Of a stretch of 64,000 nt of DNA, positions 16,160 through 24,089 are shown piece after piece. Position numbers and translations under genes: made by a program. Below the pieces are notes generated by a model, which was not told the origin of the DNA, made no database searches, and saw only the letters and a program-made list of their open reading frames with translations. The stretch is from Vibrio hippocampi (GTDB lineage: Bacteria > Pseudomonadota > Gammaproteobacteria > Enterobacterales > Vibrionaceae): the NCBI RefSeq assembly GCF_921292975.1, contig NZ_CAKLCM010000003.1, forward strand, positions 124,001-188,000, in the 5' to 3' direction. Every line of letters begins with the position of its first letter. The stretch's first letter is position 1.

Positions 16160-16900
16160 ATGAAACCAAAAAAGCCAAATGTCAGAGCGACCGTAGTTAA
16201 AGAAGTGATTGAGCTTTCCTCTCACCTGCGCAGGATTGTGGTGACGGGTGACAGCCTTGCTGATTTCCCGGAGGATCAACAAGGCAGTTACGTTAAAGTG
16301 TTTCTTCCTCAAGATGAAAGTGGCGAGCATAAGAAGCGCTCTTATACGATCCGTCAGTTTGATAAACAGAGCCATTCACTTCATTTAGACTTTGTGATTA
16401 ATCGTCACCAAGGGCCCGCGACAGAGTGGGCAAAACAAGCCAAGGTGGGTGACCCCGTTGGTATTGCTGGACCGGGACCACTAAAATTGACCAACTTTCA
16501 GCATCATAGTTATTTATTAGTTGCTGACCTAACGTCAATGAATGCAATCAATGGCTATGTTCCCCGTTTTCCATCAGGCACTACCGTTAAGGCGATCATC
16601 TCTGTTCCAACCCGCAGTGATGTGATTGATCTTGATTACGATTCATCCAGCAATACGCACTGGCATATTGAAGATGAAACAGAGCAGACTCTTGTAGAGT
16701 TGGTGACAGAGACCGCAACTAGCATGCCTCAAGATAGCCACGTATTTATGGGATTGGAAGCTGGGGCGATTCGGGCTTTACGTCCAGTACTTCAAGAACA
16801 ACTCGGTTTTAGTCGACTGAATATCTTTGCGGTTGGTTACTGGAAGCAAGGTGTTGATGCCGATCGCTTTGGGCAACAGAAAAAAGCACAACCGCTTTAA
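16160..16900 (+). CDS. Siderophore-interacting protein (ferric-siderophore reductase, ViuB/YqjH-like)
   Basis: A 246-residue flavoprotein of the SIP family: RRIVVTGDSL, the FAD-binding KRSYTIRQFD, GPATEWAKQAKVGDPVGIAGPG, and the C-terminal SIP domain (HVFMGLEAGAIRALRPVLQEQLG, ending VGYWKQGVDADRF). It acts in the cytoplasm, reducing Fe(III)-siderophores with NAD(P)H. Vibrio ViuB is a family member. A MarR regulator diverges from it with paired operators in between; a Fur box was not identified. Confidence 0.9.
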   Translation: MKPKKPNVRATVVKEVIELSSHLRRIVVTGDSLADFPEDQQGSYVKVFLPQDESGEHKKRSYTIRQFDKQSHSLHLDFVINRHQGPATEWAKQAKVGDPVGIAGPGPLKLTNFQHHSYLLVADLTSMNAINGYVPRFPSGTTVKAIISVPTRSDVIDLDYDSSSNTHWHIEDETEQTLVELVTETATSMPQDSHVFMGLEAGAIRALRPVLQEQLGFSRLNIFAVGYWKQGVDADRFGQQKKAQPL

Positions 16901-17133
16901 GTTTCGGTGCATCTAAACCGATGGTGTTCGAGCAAACACTATCGGTCTTTTTGGTGGGTTTGTTGTGCTGTTATACCCAAGTCACTTTTTAAAACTGTTG
17001 CCTGAATCTCTCTGCGACCAGACCCAAGTTGTGCATAATGGTTCTGCTTCGAGCTCACCTTCGGTCAAAGCTGTGGTGTGGGGGGAATGATTCCAGCATA
17101 CTTTAAGGCAGAAGCAAGCCTAAAACTTGTAGG

Positions 17134-17502
17134 CTATGGTTTACTCACTCTGTTAACAATAAACCCCAATGCCACGACGACAACACTAAAGCCAACGACA
17201 CCAAGCCAGCCAGCGCGTTCAAACGCTTGAATACCTGCAAATGAACCAAAGGCGCCGCCAAGGTAATAAGCCAGCATATAAACACCGTTAATACGACTTT
17301 GTGCTTGTGGGTCGATTGAAAATACCCGGACTTGGTTTGATACTTGAGCACTGAACACACCGAGGTCGATAAGGATAATACCGATAATCAATCCGACCAA
17401 TGTATCAGCAAACAGACCCGAGACAACAAAACCAGCAGCAAGCAAGCTCGCTAGAATGCCAGTCCTGCTTTGAACTTTCGACTTTCCATTATGGGGGGGC
17501 AA
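17134..17502 (-). pseudogene. MFS transporter, C-terminal fragment
   Basis: Only the last four to five transmembrane segments of a roughly 400-residue major facilitator remain: GILASLLAAGFVVSGLFADTLVGLIIGIILIDLGVFSAQVSNQVRVFSIDPQAQSRINGVYMLAYYLGGAFGSF is YdhP/YnfM-like drug-efflux MFS text. The first half is missing; the frame begins near a run of seven G (about 17491-17497), and an IS5-type element starts 94 bp beyond. It is a decayed remnant, probably removed by the event that brought the element. Confidence 0.75.
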
Positions 17503-17595
17503 TCTTCACCTCTTTCTTTAGGTGAATTTATTTCGATGTAACAAATAGTTGCGGCTATACAGGTAATAATTATTTTTTCATTAGGACCTTGTTTA

Positions 17596-18238
17596 CTAGG
17601 GCGTGTTGATCTTTCGTGGGTAATTTTTGAGCGACATAGTTAGGCGTTATCATTTCTTTCGCCAAAAACAAACAATGACGCCCAACCATGCCAAGAACAA
17701 TGTTAACCGACATTCGCTGGGATCTGCTACTACAAGTCATGAAAAGTACAGGTCGAGTCTACGATAAAACTGAACACCGAATGACATTTGAAGGAATACT
17801 CTACCGAATGAGAACAGGTATTCCATGGCGTGACTTACCCACTGAATTTGGTGAGTGGAGTACGGTTTACAGGCGCTTTAACCTTTGGTCAAAGAAAGGT
17901 GTTTTAGATAAACTTTTCAAAAGCTTATCTAGCATGGCTGACTTTGAGTGGGTCTTTCTTGATGGCTCTATAGTTCGAGCGCATGGAGGTGCAGCGGTAA
18001 TTGCCAAACGCAATTACGGTCAAGACATAGACAAAACAAGCATGGATTGGTGCTTATACAAATACCGTCATTTGGTTGAAAATGCCTTTGCAAGAATTAA
18101 GCATTATCGAACTATTTCAACTAGATACGACAAGCTAGAAAGAAATTATGCCAGCATGGTATCGCTGGTATTTATGTTAATGTGGCTACCGATGTATTGC
18201 TGATAAAAATATGTACAGCAAAGATCAACACGCCCTAG
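17596..18238 (+). mobile_element. Internally deleted IS5-family insertion element
   Basis: A 643-bp element bounded by perfect inverted ends: CTAGGGCGTGTTGATCTTT at 17596-17614 and its exact complement at 18220-18238. The outer CTAG on each side may be the target duplication. It encodes a shortened transposase (next entry). The typical complete element of this group is about 0.85 kb or more, so this copy is a deletion derivative that could still be mobilised in trans. Confidence 0.88.
17688..18203 (+). pseudogene. IS5-family transposase with in-frame central deletion
   Basis: The N-terminal part (MLTDIRWDLLLQVMKSTGRVYD ... GIPWRDLPTEFGEWSTVYRRFNLWSKKGVLDKLF ... FLDGSIVRAH) and the C-terminal part (RNYGQDIDKTSMDWCLYKYRHLVENAFARIKHYR) are intact. 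They are joined directly at about residue 101-106 (HGGAAVIAK). The region that normally contains the second catalytic aspartate (DxGYD) is missing, so the 171-residue product keeps the first D and the YRHLVE glutamate but cannot be an active DDE enzyme. Confidence 0.85.
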
Positions 18239-19004
18239 TAACAACAGCATAGATTAGCAATTTGCAGGTCACCAGTATGAGAAACTTATCGCATATTGAG
18301 TGGAATGATAAGGTACTCATAGTATAAGTAAAGAGATAAATATCATCATTGATGATGTTACCCAACACTGAGTAAGCTAAAAGTAGATCTAATACTGTTG
18401 TTTTGTAAGAAATACGGCTTCCCGCTAGTGGCGAATGATTTATACAAATGTGCGCTAAAGTAAATAGAGAATTATAAGAAGAATGTTTAAATGAAAGTGA
18501 ACGAAGAAAAACAGCAAGCGCTCAGTATTCTTGAATATTGGCACAACTAAAAGGTCGAACTTACATGCTCTCTTATCAGTACTGGCGTGAAGATATGTTT
18601 CTAGACATGGTCTCCAATAGTGTGGTTGAGGTGTTGTATCAATGCAGGAACTATCGTTCAAAGAGATATACCCAGTGGTTTAAAAACTATTTCATAAACT
18701 TAAAACCACCGGTGTTTTTCAAGGTAGATGTGCATCACAGAAGTAAAACTTAAAATAAAACGACATTTCAAAAAAAACTTTAATTGCTATTCATTTTTGT
18801 GTAATGTGTAATTTAACAAAGCGAGTTGCGATATTGTTGGTTAAGACCTTGTCAAGCAAGCTGTAGGTAACAATCAATTCCAAGATCGTCAAGTGGATGG
18901 AATTGCAGAATATATACGCACTCTGGTCGATTAAGGCAAATTCGAAGTGGTCCCAAGACTTAGCTAGATTTGGTTTGTCCTTCGTTCCTTACTGGGAACT
19001 TGGT
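18239..19004. other. 766-bp decayed region to the right of the IS element
   Basis: No intact gene. A 19-codon frame at 18491-18550 (MKVNEEKQQALSILEYWHN, then stop) looks like the first residues of a larger helicase/AAA-type protein. A 28-codon frame ending at 18934 (LVKQAVGNNQFQDRQVDG...IAEYIRTLVD, split here) looks like the last residues of another protein. Neither can be named. A longer frame at 18538-18753 has no ribosome site and no family resemblance. Confidence 0.4.
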
Positions 19005-19032
19005 AACCAGTCTTCAGACTGGTTTTTTTATT
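19005..19032 (+). terminator. Rho-independent terminator
   Basis: AACCAGTCTTCAGACTGGTT is an 8-bp stem followed by TTTTTATT. The gene it once served is not evident, which supports the idea that the 18.2-19.0 kb region is gene debris. Confidence 0.8.
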
Positions 19033-19072
19033 AGTTTAGAAACTAAAACACCACTTTCCAAAGGGGTAGCGT

Positions 19073-19255
19073 GTGTCAATTGACGGAATTAAGAAATGTC
19101 TGATTTGCAAGAAAAAACGTGACAAATCGTATTTTAGGTTCATCTCATTTATAAGCAGTAAGTCGGTATGCTACGACTGTGAGAGAGATAGGGACTCCAT
19201 AATTAAAAGCGTAGATGTTGTTAAGCCTCAATTGAAAGAACGTGAGGCTACTTAA
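19073..19255 (+). CDS. Small double-CxxC protein, unknown function
   Basis: A 60-residue frame with GTG start at 19073 and AAGGGG ribosome site. It has two zinc-ribbon knuckles (KKCLICKKKRDKSYFRF and SVCYDCERDRD) about 20 residues apart, a layout seen in many small phage and accessory-region proteins. No closer family is recognised. It is the only intact-looking frame between the IS element and the PocR regulator; it may be real but is not certain. Confidence 0.45.
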   Translation: MSIDGIKKCLICKKKRDKSYFRFISFISSKSVCYDCERDRDSIIKSVDVVKPQLKEREAT

Positions 19256-19380
19256 GCCACTGTTACAAAAAACCATCACGCTTTATGCTCATAGTAACTT
19301 GGGTATATGGTCACTCCATGAAGTAAAGTACTGAGTAGTTTGCTTTTCAATCAATTCATCCATATTGAGAAGGTGTCACA

Positions 19381-20307
19381 GTGAACACGGATCTAATTTT
19401 GGAGTCGCAAGGTATCACGAAAGTAATACAGAACTTTGCTTATGCAACCGGTTTGGCTGTCGTTCTCGTGAATCTAGAGGGGAAGGAAGTATCGGACAGC
19501 ATCAACTTTAGCAAGTTTTGCAGAAAGATTCGTAACAACCATGTGTTGAATGAGAAATGTAGAGCAAGCGATCGATGTGGAGGGTTGGAGGCGACTAAGG
19601 CTAATCGACCATGTATCTATAAGTGTCATGCTGGTTTAACGGATTTTTCAATTCCTATTGAAATAGGGGGAACTCTTGTAGGCTTTGCGCTTTGTGGTCA
19701 AGTGAAGCTTGACGATCCAGTAAATTTGGACGACGTGCAAGAAATTGACAAGAGTTGGATGAAAGACCCTGAACTCCTTGAGTACTATGACCAAGTTCCG
19801 CAAATTGATTGTAAGAGATTATTGGCTTCTGCCGATTTATTAGAGACATTGATTGATGATTCGGTAAAGGGCAAGTTGGATGTAATGGTTATTAATGATA
19901 AAAGTGATATTAAGTCATTGTTTGCGAGTGATCACCCAATTAAGTCAAATCATACTCGTATACACAAAGCAATTCGATATATTGAACGACACTATTTTGA
20001 AGACTTAAGGCTTGAGGATGTTGCAGAGTATGTCTATTTAAGTCCTCACTATTTTAGTAAGTTGTTCAAAAAAGAGGTCGGAGTTGGGTTTAATCACTAC
20101 CTTAATAGTCAACGATTAATTGGTGCGGAAAAAATGTTACAGTATAGTGACTGGTCAGTTTCTCGTATTGCCAGCAATTTAGGATATTCCTGCTCAAGCT
20201 ATTTTTGTAAAGTATTTAAGAATGCGTATGGAATGACGCCACAAGAATTCCGAGATGAAAATTTTTTGACGCATAAGGAAGATCTCTTACAGAATGCAAT
20301 GATCTAG
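19381..20307 (+). CDS. PocR-domain AraC-family regulator
   Basis: A 308-residue regulator. Residues 1-165 form a PocR sensory domain (conserved cysteines in FCRKIRNNHVLNEKCRASDRCGG and PCIYKCHAGLTDFSIPI). Residues 195-297 are a double helix-turn-helix of AraC type (LRLEDVAEYVYLSPHYFSKLFKKEVG, SRIASNLGYSCSSYFCKVFKNAYGMTPQEFR). PocR controls propanediol utilisation in Salmonella. Here it precedes a lactaldehyde/propanediol oxidoreductase gene, so a C3-diol or lactaldehyde-related ligand is likely. GTG start with AGAAGGTG upstream. Confidence 0.88.
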   Translation: MNTDLILESQGITKVIQNFAYATGLAVVLVNLEGKEVSDSINFSKFCRKIRNNHVLNEKCRASDRCGGLEATKANRPCIYKCHAGLTDFSIPIEIGGTLVGFALCGQVKLDDPVNLDDVQEIDKSWMKDPELLEYYDQVPQIDCKRLLASADLLETLIDDSVKGKLDVMVINDKSDIKSLFASDHPIKSNHTRIHKAIRYIERHYFEDLRLEDVAEYVYLSPHYFSKLFKKEVGVGFNHYLNSQRLIGAEKMLQYSDWSVSRIASNLGYSCSSYFCKVFKNAYGMTPQEFRDENFLTHKEDLLQNAMI

Positions 20308-20330
20308 CTTTCATTCATAAGTAAAAACTA

Positions 20331-20362
20331 AAACCAGACTTTGTTATAGGTCTGGTTTTTTG
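20331..20362 (+). terminator. Terminator after the PocR-AraC gene
   Basis: AACCAGAC (20333-20340) pairs with GTCTGGTT (20350-20357), then TTTTTG. The regulator and the dehydrogenase are therefore separate transcripts. Confidence 0.82.
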
Positions 20363-20506
20363 TTTATTTATTATACTGTGTTACTAATAAATTGGCACAT
20401 CACTGTAATTAATTGTCGTCTTGTCTACTTTCACTGCTGAGCCACGTTATGACTGCATTTCTTTGGTTACAATATAATCAGTTATCTTATGTAGAGGAAT
20501 GCCGTT

Positions 20507-21655
20507 ATGGCTTTTGCACTAAATGTACCGAAGTTAAGTTTTACTGGTGAAGGAGCGGTTGAAGAATCTGTGGCTATTCTTAGCCAGAAGAATTTGAAGA
20601 AGGCTTTGGTCGTTTCTGATAAAAATTTAGTTGATCTTGGGATTTTAGATTCATTGTTCTCGGCACTAAAAGACGCAGATTTTGATTATGTTGTTTTTAG
20701 TGAAGTGACTCCAAACCCGACGGCAAGCTTGGTGAGAAAAGGTGCATCGTTTTACAAAGAATCAGAGTGTGATTGTTTCATTGCAGTAGGAGGTGGTAGT
20801 CCAGTGGATTGCGCCAAAGCTATTCGTATTGTAACTTCAAATGAAGGTGATATTTGTGATTTTGATGGCGTCGGGCTTGTTAAAAATGAGGGTGCCTTCT
20901 TTATCGCGATAAACACAACGGCTGGCACTTCTGCCGAAATGACGTCTAATTCTGTCATTACTGATGAAGATAATGCGGTGAAAATGGTCATTGTAGATGC
21001 TAAGCAGATCCCAGATATTGCTGTTAATGATCCGACGCTAATGATCGGACTACCTAAATCAGTTACGGCCGCTACTGGTATGGATGCGTTAACACATGCT
21101 ATCGAGTCTTACGTGACGCCAGGTGCACATACACTTACCAAACCAACAGCGCTTGAAGCGATTAGACTCATTGCCAAATGGCTTCCAGTTGCCGTTGAAG
21201 ATGGTTCTAACTTAAATGCGAGAGAGCAGATGGCGTGTGCACAGTTCTTAGCCGGAATGTCTTTTAACAGTGCTGGTTTAGGATTAGTCCACGCGATGGC
21301 GCACCAACCTGGTGCCACACATGACCTACCACATGGTGTGTGCAATGCTATTCTATTGCCAGTTGTCTGTGAGTTTAACTCAGAAACAAACCCAGAACCT
21401 TTCCGCGCTGTAGCGGAAGCAATGGGTGGCATAACATTTGACTTAAATGATGCCCAGGCGGCGACGCTTGCCGTCGAGTTAATCAATAAGCTCTCTATAG
21501 AAGTTGGTATTCCATCGGGGTTTAGTGAGCTGAGTATTGCTGAAACGGATCTCGAAGTTTGGATTGATAAAGCAATGGCTGATGTCTGTTTGGGTGGTAA
21601 CCCAAGACAGCCTAACCCTGAAGAGGTGTTGGCTTTGTATAAAAAAGCCATGTAG
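20507..21655 (+). CDS. Iron-containing alcohol dehydrogenase, FucO-like lactaldehyde reductase
   Basis: A 382-residue group III alcohol dehydrogenase, the same length as E. coli FucO. NAD-binding GGGSPVDCAKAI and metal ligands in MDALTHAIESYV and GLVHAMAHQPGATHDLPHGVCNAILLP are all present. FucO-type enzymes reduce L-lactaldehyde, the product of rhamnulose-1-phosphate and fuculose-1-phosphate cleavage, to 1,2-propanediol. The rha operon 11 kb away supplies lactaldehyde, and the adjacent PocR-AraC regulator fits. An exact substrate cannot be fixed from sequence. Confidence 0.85.
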   Translation: MAFALNVPKLSFTGEGAVEESVAILSQKNLKKALVVSDKNLVDLGILDSLFSALKDADFDYVVFSEVTPNPTASLVRKGASFYKESECDCFIAVGGGSPVDCAKAIRIVTSNEGDICDFDGVGLVKNEGAFFIAINTTAGTSAEMTSNSVITDEDNAVKMVIVDAKQIPDIAVNDPTLMIGLPKSVTAATGMDALTHAIESYVTPGAHTLTKPTALEAIRLIAKWLPVAVEDGSNLNAREQMACAQFLAGMSFNSAGLGLVHAMAHQPGATHDLPHGVCNAILLPVVCEFNSETNPEPFRAVAEAMGGITFDLNDAQAATLAVELINKLSIEVGIPSGFSELSIAETDLEVWIDKAMADVCLGGNPRQPNPEEVLALYKKAM

Positions 21656-21956
21656 CGATTAGTTAGTAGGTTGACTGAGGCAAGTCTTGTTCCCGTTGCA
21701 TTAGGTTAGGGTTTGCCAAATCAAATGGACTTGAATAATGGATTCATAATGTTGAGTAACGACTAAGGAATTTAAGTTGATAGTAATGGAAGCTCTAGGG
21801 TCGATGTTTGAAAATATCTTATTTGTGACTCTATTCTTACTCTTGGTTTCATCAGCTTGCGAAATGGCGATGTAACATATTATCCTCTTGGAACAAAAGG
21901 GGGTAATATGTTATTTGGTAACTACTTTTGTCTACAAAAGTGAAGCAGGTGTAAGT
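21656..21956. other. Intergenic region with long inverted repeat
   Basis: No gene is supported beyond an unlikely 28-codon hydrophobic frame at about 21789. An inverted repeat TAACATATTA...TAATATGTTA (21873-21914, with extra pairing bases inside) borders the transposase remnant and could be a decayed IS end. Confidence 0.4.
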
Positions 21957-22330
21957 GGCGTGTTGAACCAACCAATTCAGTTCTCAAATGACCTCTCTCC
22001 CAGTACCCTGCATTGTTTCGAGGAGGATGCAGCGAACACAGTCCTTCTTGCGAAGTACCTCATGACATTTTGTGATGTCGTAATCACCAACTCCCGATAG
22101 AGTTTGAACCTTTCTACGTAATGCATTGAGTAATGTCGGCTATCTGGCTAATTGCACCTTTAGAGTTACTAAGATAATTAACTTCAACCTTTTTTGAGTG
22201 CTTGCTTATGCAAGTTTAATCAGGATAAGTCAAAGGGACGCTCACAAGCTCAAAAATAGAGTCCACATAAACCCTTGAAGAGCACGGAGTGGTAGAGAGA
22301 ACATTATTACAGCTGTTTTAATCGCTGTAT
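21957..22330 (-). pseudogene. Frameshifted remnant of a second IS5-type transposase
   Basis: Read on the minus strand in shifting frames, the recognisable order is NTAIKTAVIMFSLPLRALQGF-like, then VDSIFELVSVPLTYPD, TCISKHSKKVEVNY, SKGAISQIA, LLNALRRKVQTLSGVGDYD, KCHEVLRKKDCV and RNNAGYWERGHLRTE. This is the IS903/IS5-group transposase order, with at least three frame changes, one in-frame stop, a central deletion after GAI and loss of both ends. It differs from the IS5-type element at 17.6 kb. It ends within 230 bp of the GH88 start. Confidence 0.72.
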
Positions 22331-22498
22331 TAGAAAACTGGCGCAAGCGGTTGTGGTGTATCTAGGAGCTGGACCTATCTGCTTACCGTATTGGTTAAAT
22401 AGAGCCTGATCATCATACGGGATACGGTCAATGATGAGGGCAAAAATAACCCCTGAATAGACCAAAAACAGACATGTTTTTTCAATAATGATTACCTT

Positions 22499-22522
22499 AT
22501 ATTTAAACAATAATTTAAATAT
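22499..22522. promoter_or_regulatory. Perfect 9-6-9 inverted repeat upstream of GH88
   Basis: ATATTTAAA (22499-22507) and TTTAAATAT (22514-22522) are exact complements separated by six bases, 32 bp before the GH88 start codon. It may be an operator or simply an AT-rich hairpin in the leader; no binding protein can be named. Confidence 0.45.
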
Positions 22523-22553
22523 AACTATTACCGAAAGAACTAGAGGGATAACA

Positions 22554-23720
22554 ATGGTTCCAAATAAAACGTGGGCAAATGACGCTTGGAAAAATGTATT
22601 AGAAAAAGTCAAATTTACTAGCGAAGACATTTCAGTACAGTTTCCTTCCATGACATCTGAAGGTAGGTATGAAGATACCCATGCTCCTTGGGCATGGGTT
22701 GTCGGTTTTTGGCCTGGGTTGCTATGGTTACTCTATGAAAAAGAGCACTATCAGCCGTTTAAAGATATTGCTATTGCGCGTGAGAACATTATGGATGGTC
22801 CACTCGATGAGTATATCAACATACATCATGATGTGGGCTTTATGTGGCAACTAACGTCAATCAAACAGTATGAGTTGTTTGGCAATGAGCGCTCAAAAAA
22901 TCGAGCATTGAGAGCAGCGAGTCATCTGGCAAGCCGATTTAACATTAATGGACGCTTTTTAACTGCTTGGAACAAAAATGATGTTAGTGCAGCAGACCCG
23001 AAAGGCTTAAGCATTATCGATAGTATGATGAATTTGCCTCTTCTTTATTGGGCTGCTGAGCAGCTAGATGCCCCACGATTCAAACTGATTGCTATGGCAC
23101 ATGCTGACACCGTGCTTAAAGAGTTCATCCGATCGGATGGTTCAGTAAGACATATGGTAGAGTTTGACTACATTACTGGTGGTGTGAAAAGCTATTACGG
23201 TGGTCAAGGCTACAATGAAGACTCAGCTTGGAGTCGAGGCGCGTCTTGGGCAATCCATGGCTGTGCATTAAGCTATAAATATACCAAAGAACTAAGATAC
23301 CTTGAGGCTGCGATAAAAACGGCTGACTTCTTCATCGACCAACTACCTGACGACTCAATTCCACATTGGGATTTCCGAGCACCAAGAGATGCCAATACAC
23401 CAAGAGATACCTCCGCTGCAGCTTGTGCTGCAAGTGGTTTGTTACTCATATCTGAGCTTGTTGAGGATGAAACACAGAAAACACACTTCTTCAATGTCGC
23501 AAATCGTATCCTGAAGAGTCTCTATGACCACTATTGTACGATAGGTGAAGATAAACAGCAGGGAATTCTTACAGGAGGGGCTTTCAATTGTCCTAAAGGG
23601 TTGGGTGTCAATTGTTCTCTCATCTATGGTGACTATTATTTTGTTGAAGCCTTGTCAAAACTAGTTGCAAACAAACCAACAGAGAAAGAAGAAACGATTG
23701 CGCAAGAAACTATGACATGA
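22554..23720 (+). CDS. GH88 unsaturated glucuronyl hydrolase
   Basis: A 388-residue (alpha/alpha)6-barrel hydrolase. HHDVGFMW (D93) and IDSMMNLPLL (D156) are the two catalytic aspartate motifs of GH88; QGYNEDSAWSRGASWAIHG and the DTSAAACAASGLL ending complete the pattern. It hydrates the C4-C5 double bond left by polysaccharide lyases, releasing 5-dehydro-4-deoxyglucuronate. No signal peptide, so it acts in the cytoplasm after import. ATG 22554 is set by TAGAGGGATA; the longer frame upstream runs into insertion-sequence debris. In this locus the substrate is probably the unsaturated ulvan disaccharide. Confidence 0.92.
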   Translation: MVPNKTWANDAWKNVLEKVKFTSEDISVQFPSMTSEGRYEDTHAPWAWVVGFWPGLLWLLYEKEHYQPFKDIAIARENIMDGPLDEYINIHHDVGFMWQLTSIKQYELFGNERSKNRALRAASHLASRFNINGRFLTAWNKNDVSAADPKGLSIIDSMMNLPLLYWAAEQLDAPRFKLIAMAHADTVLKEFIRSDGSVRHMVEFDYITGGVKSYYGGQGYNEDSAWSRGASWAIHGCALSYKYTKELRYLEAAIKTADFFIDQLPDDSIPHWDFRAPRDANTPRDTSAAACAASGLLLISELVEDETQKTHFFNVANRILKSLYDHYCTIGEDKQQGILTGGAFNCPKGLGVNCSLIYGDYYFVEALSKLVANKPTEKEETIAQETMT

Positions 23721-23765
23721 TCTTTTGGTAACCATATATCAACATAGCTTACTATCGTTAGTTAA

Positions 23766-23795
23766 AACGCCCAATATACCTTATTGGGCGTTTTT
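23766..23795 (+). terminator. Terminator of the GH88 gene
   Basis: AACGCCCAATA pairs with TATTGGGCGTT around a TACCT-like loop, then TTTATG. Confidence 0.88.
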
Positions 23796-24089
23796 ATGCC
23801 TATATTTGAGTTGTCTTTTGTAATCTATAATTATCAGGAATTCAGAAAGTTGTCTATCCTCTCCTCACAAAATCGCTCACATTTCTTGAAGATTTGACTA
23901 AAGAGGCTAAATTGTGAATGTTTTGCGCAAATGATGGATGAATTTGACGAGGGGAGCAAATGGTGGTCGCAATGTTTAGAAATACGCACTCGGTAAGACA
24001 GAGTAAAATGGGGATAGATTTCGCACATATATACGGGCTTCATTGAGGAACTACGTCGCCTTAAAATGTAGTCGCACCAATAAGATAGT
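23796..24089. other. Intergenic stretch between GH88 and AraC
   Basis: No supported gene. A 107-residue minus-strand frame (23834-24157) overlaps the end of the AraC gene, has no ribosome site and no family pattern. The stretch is more GC-rich than its surroundings and may be gene debris, but I could not identify it. Confidence 0.35.

Noticed and set aside
18538..18753. A 71-residue plus-strand frame after the IS element
   Set aside because: No ribosome site, no family pattern, biased composition typical of noncoding AT-rich DNA.
21888..22100. A 70-residue plus-strand frame
   Set aside because: It is antisense to the recognisable transposase motifs KCHEVLRKK and RNNAGYWERGHLRTE on the minus strand.
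22307..22651. A 114-residue minus-strand frame with hydrophobic segments
   Set aside because: Its first half is antisense to the well-supported GH88 start and its second half runs into the frameshifted transposase remnant; no ribosome site.
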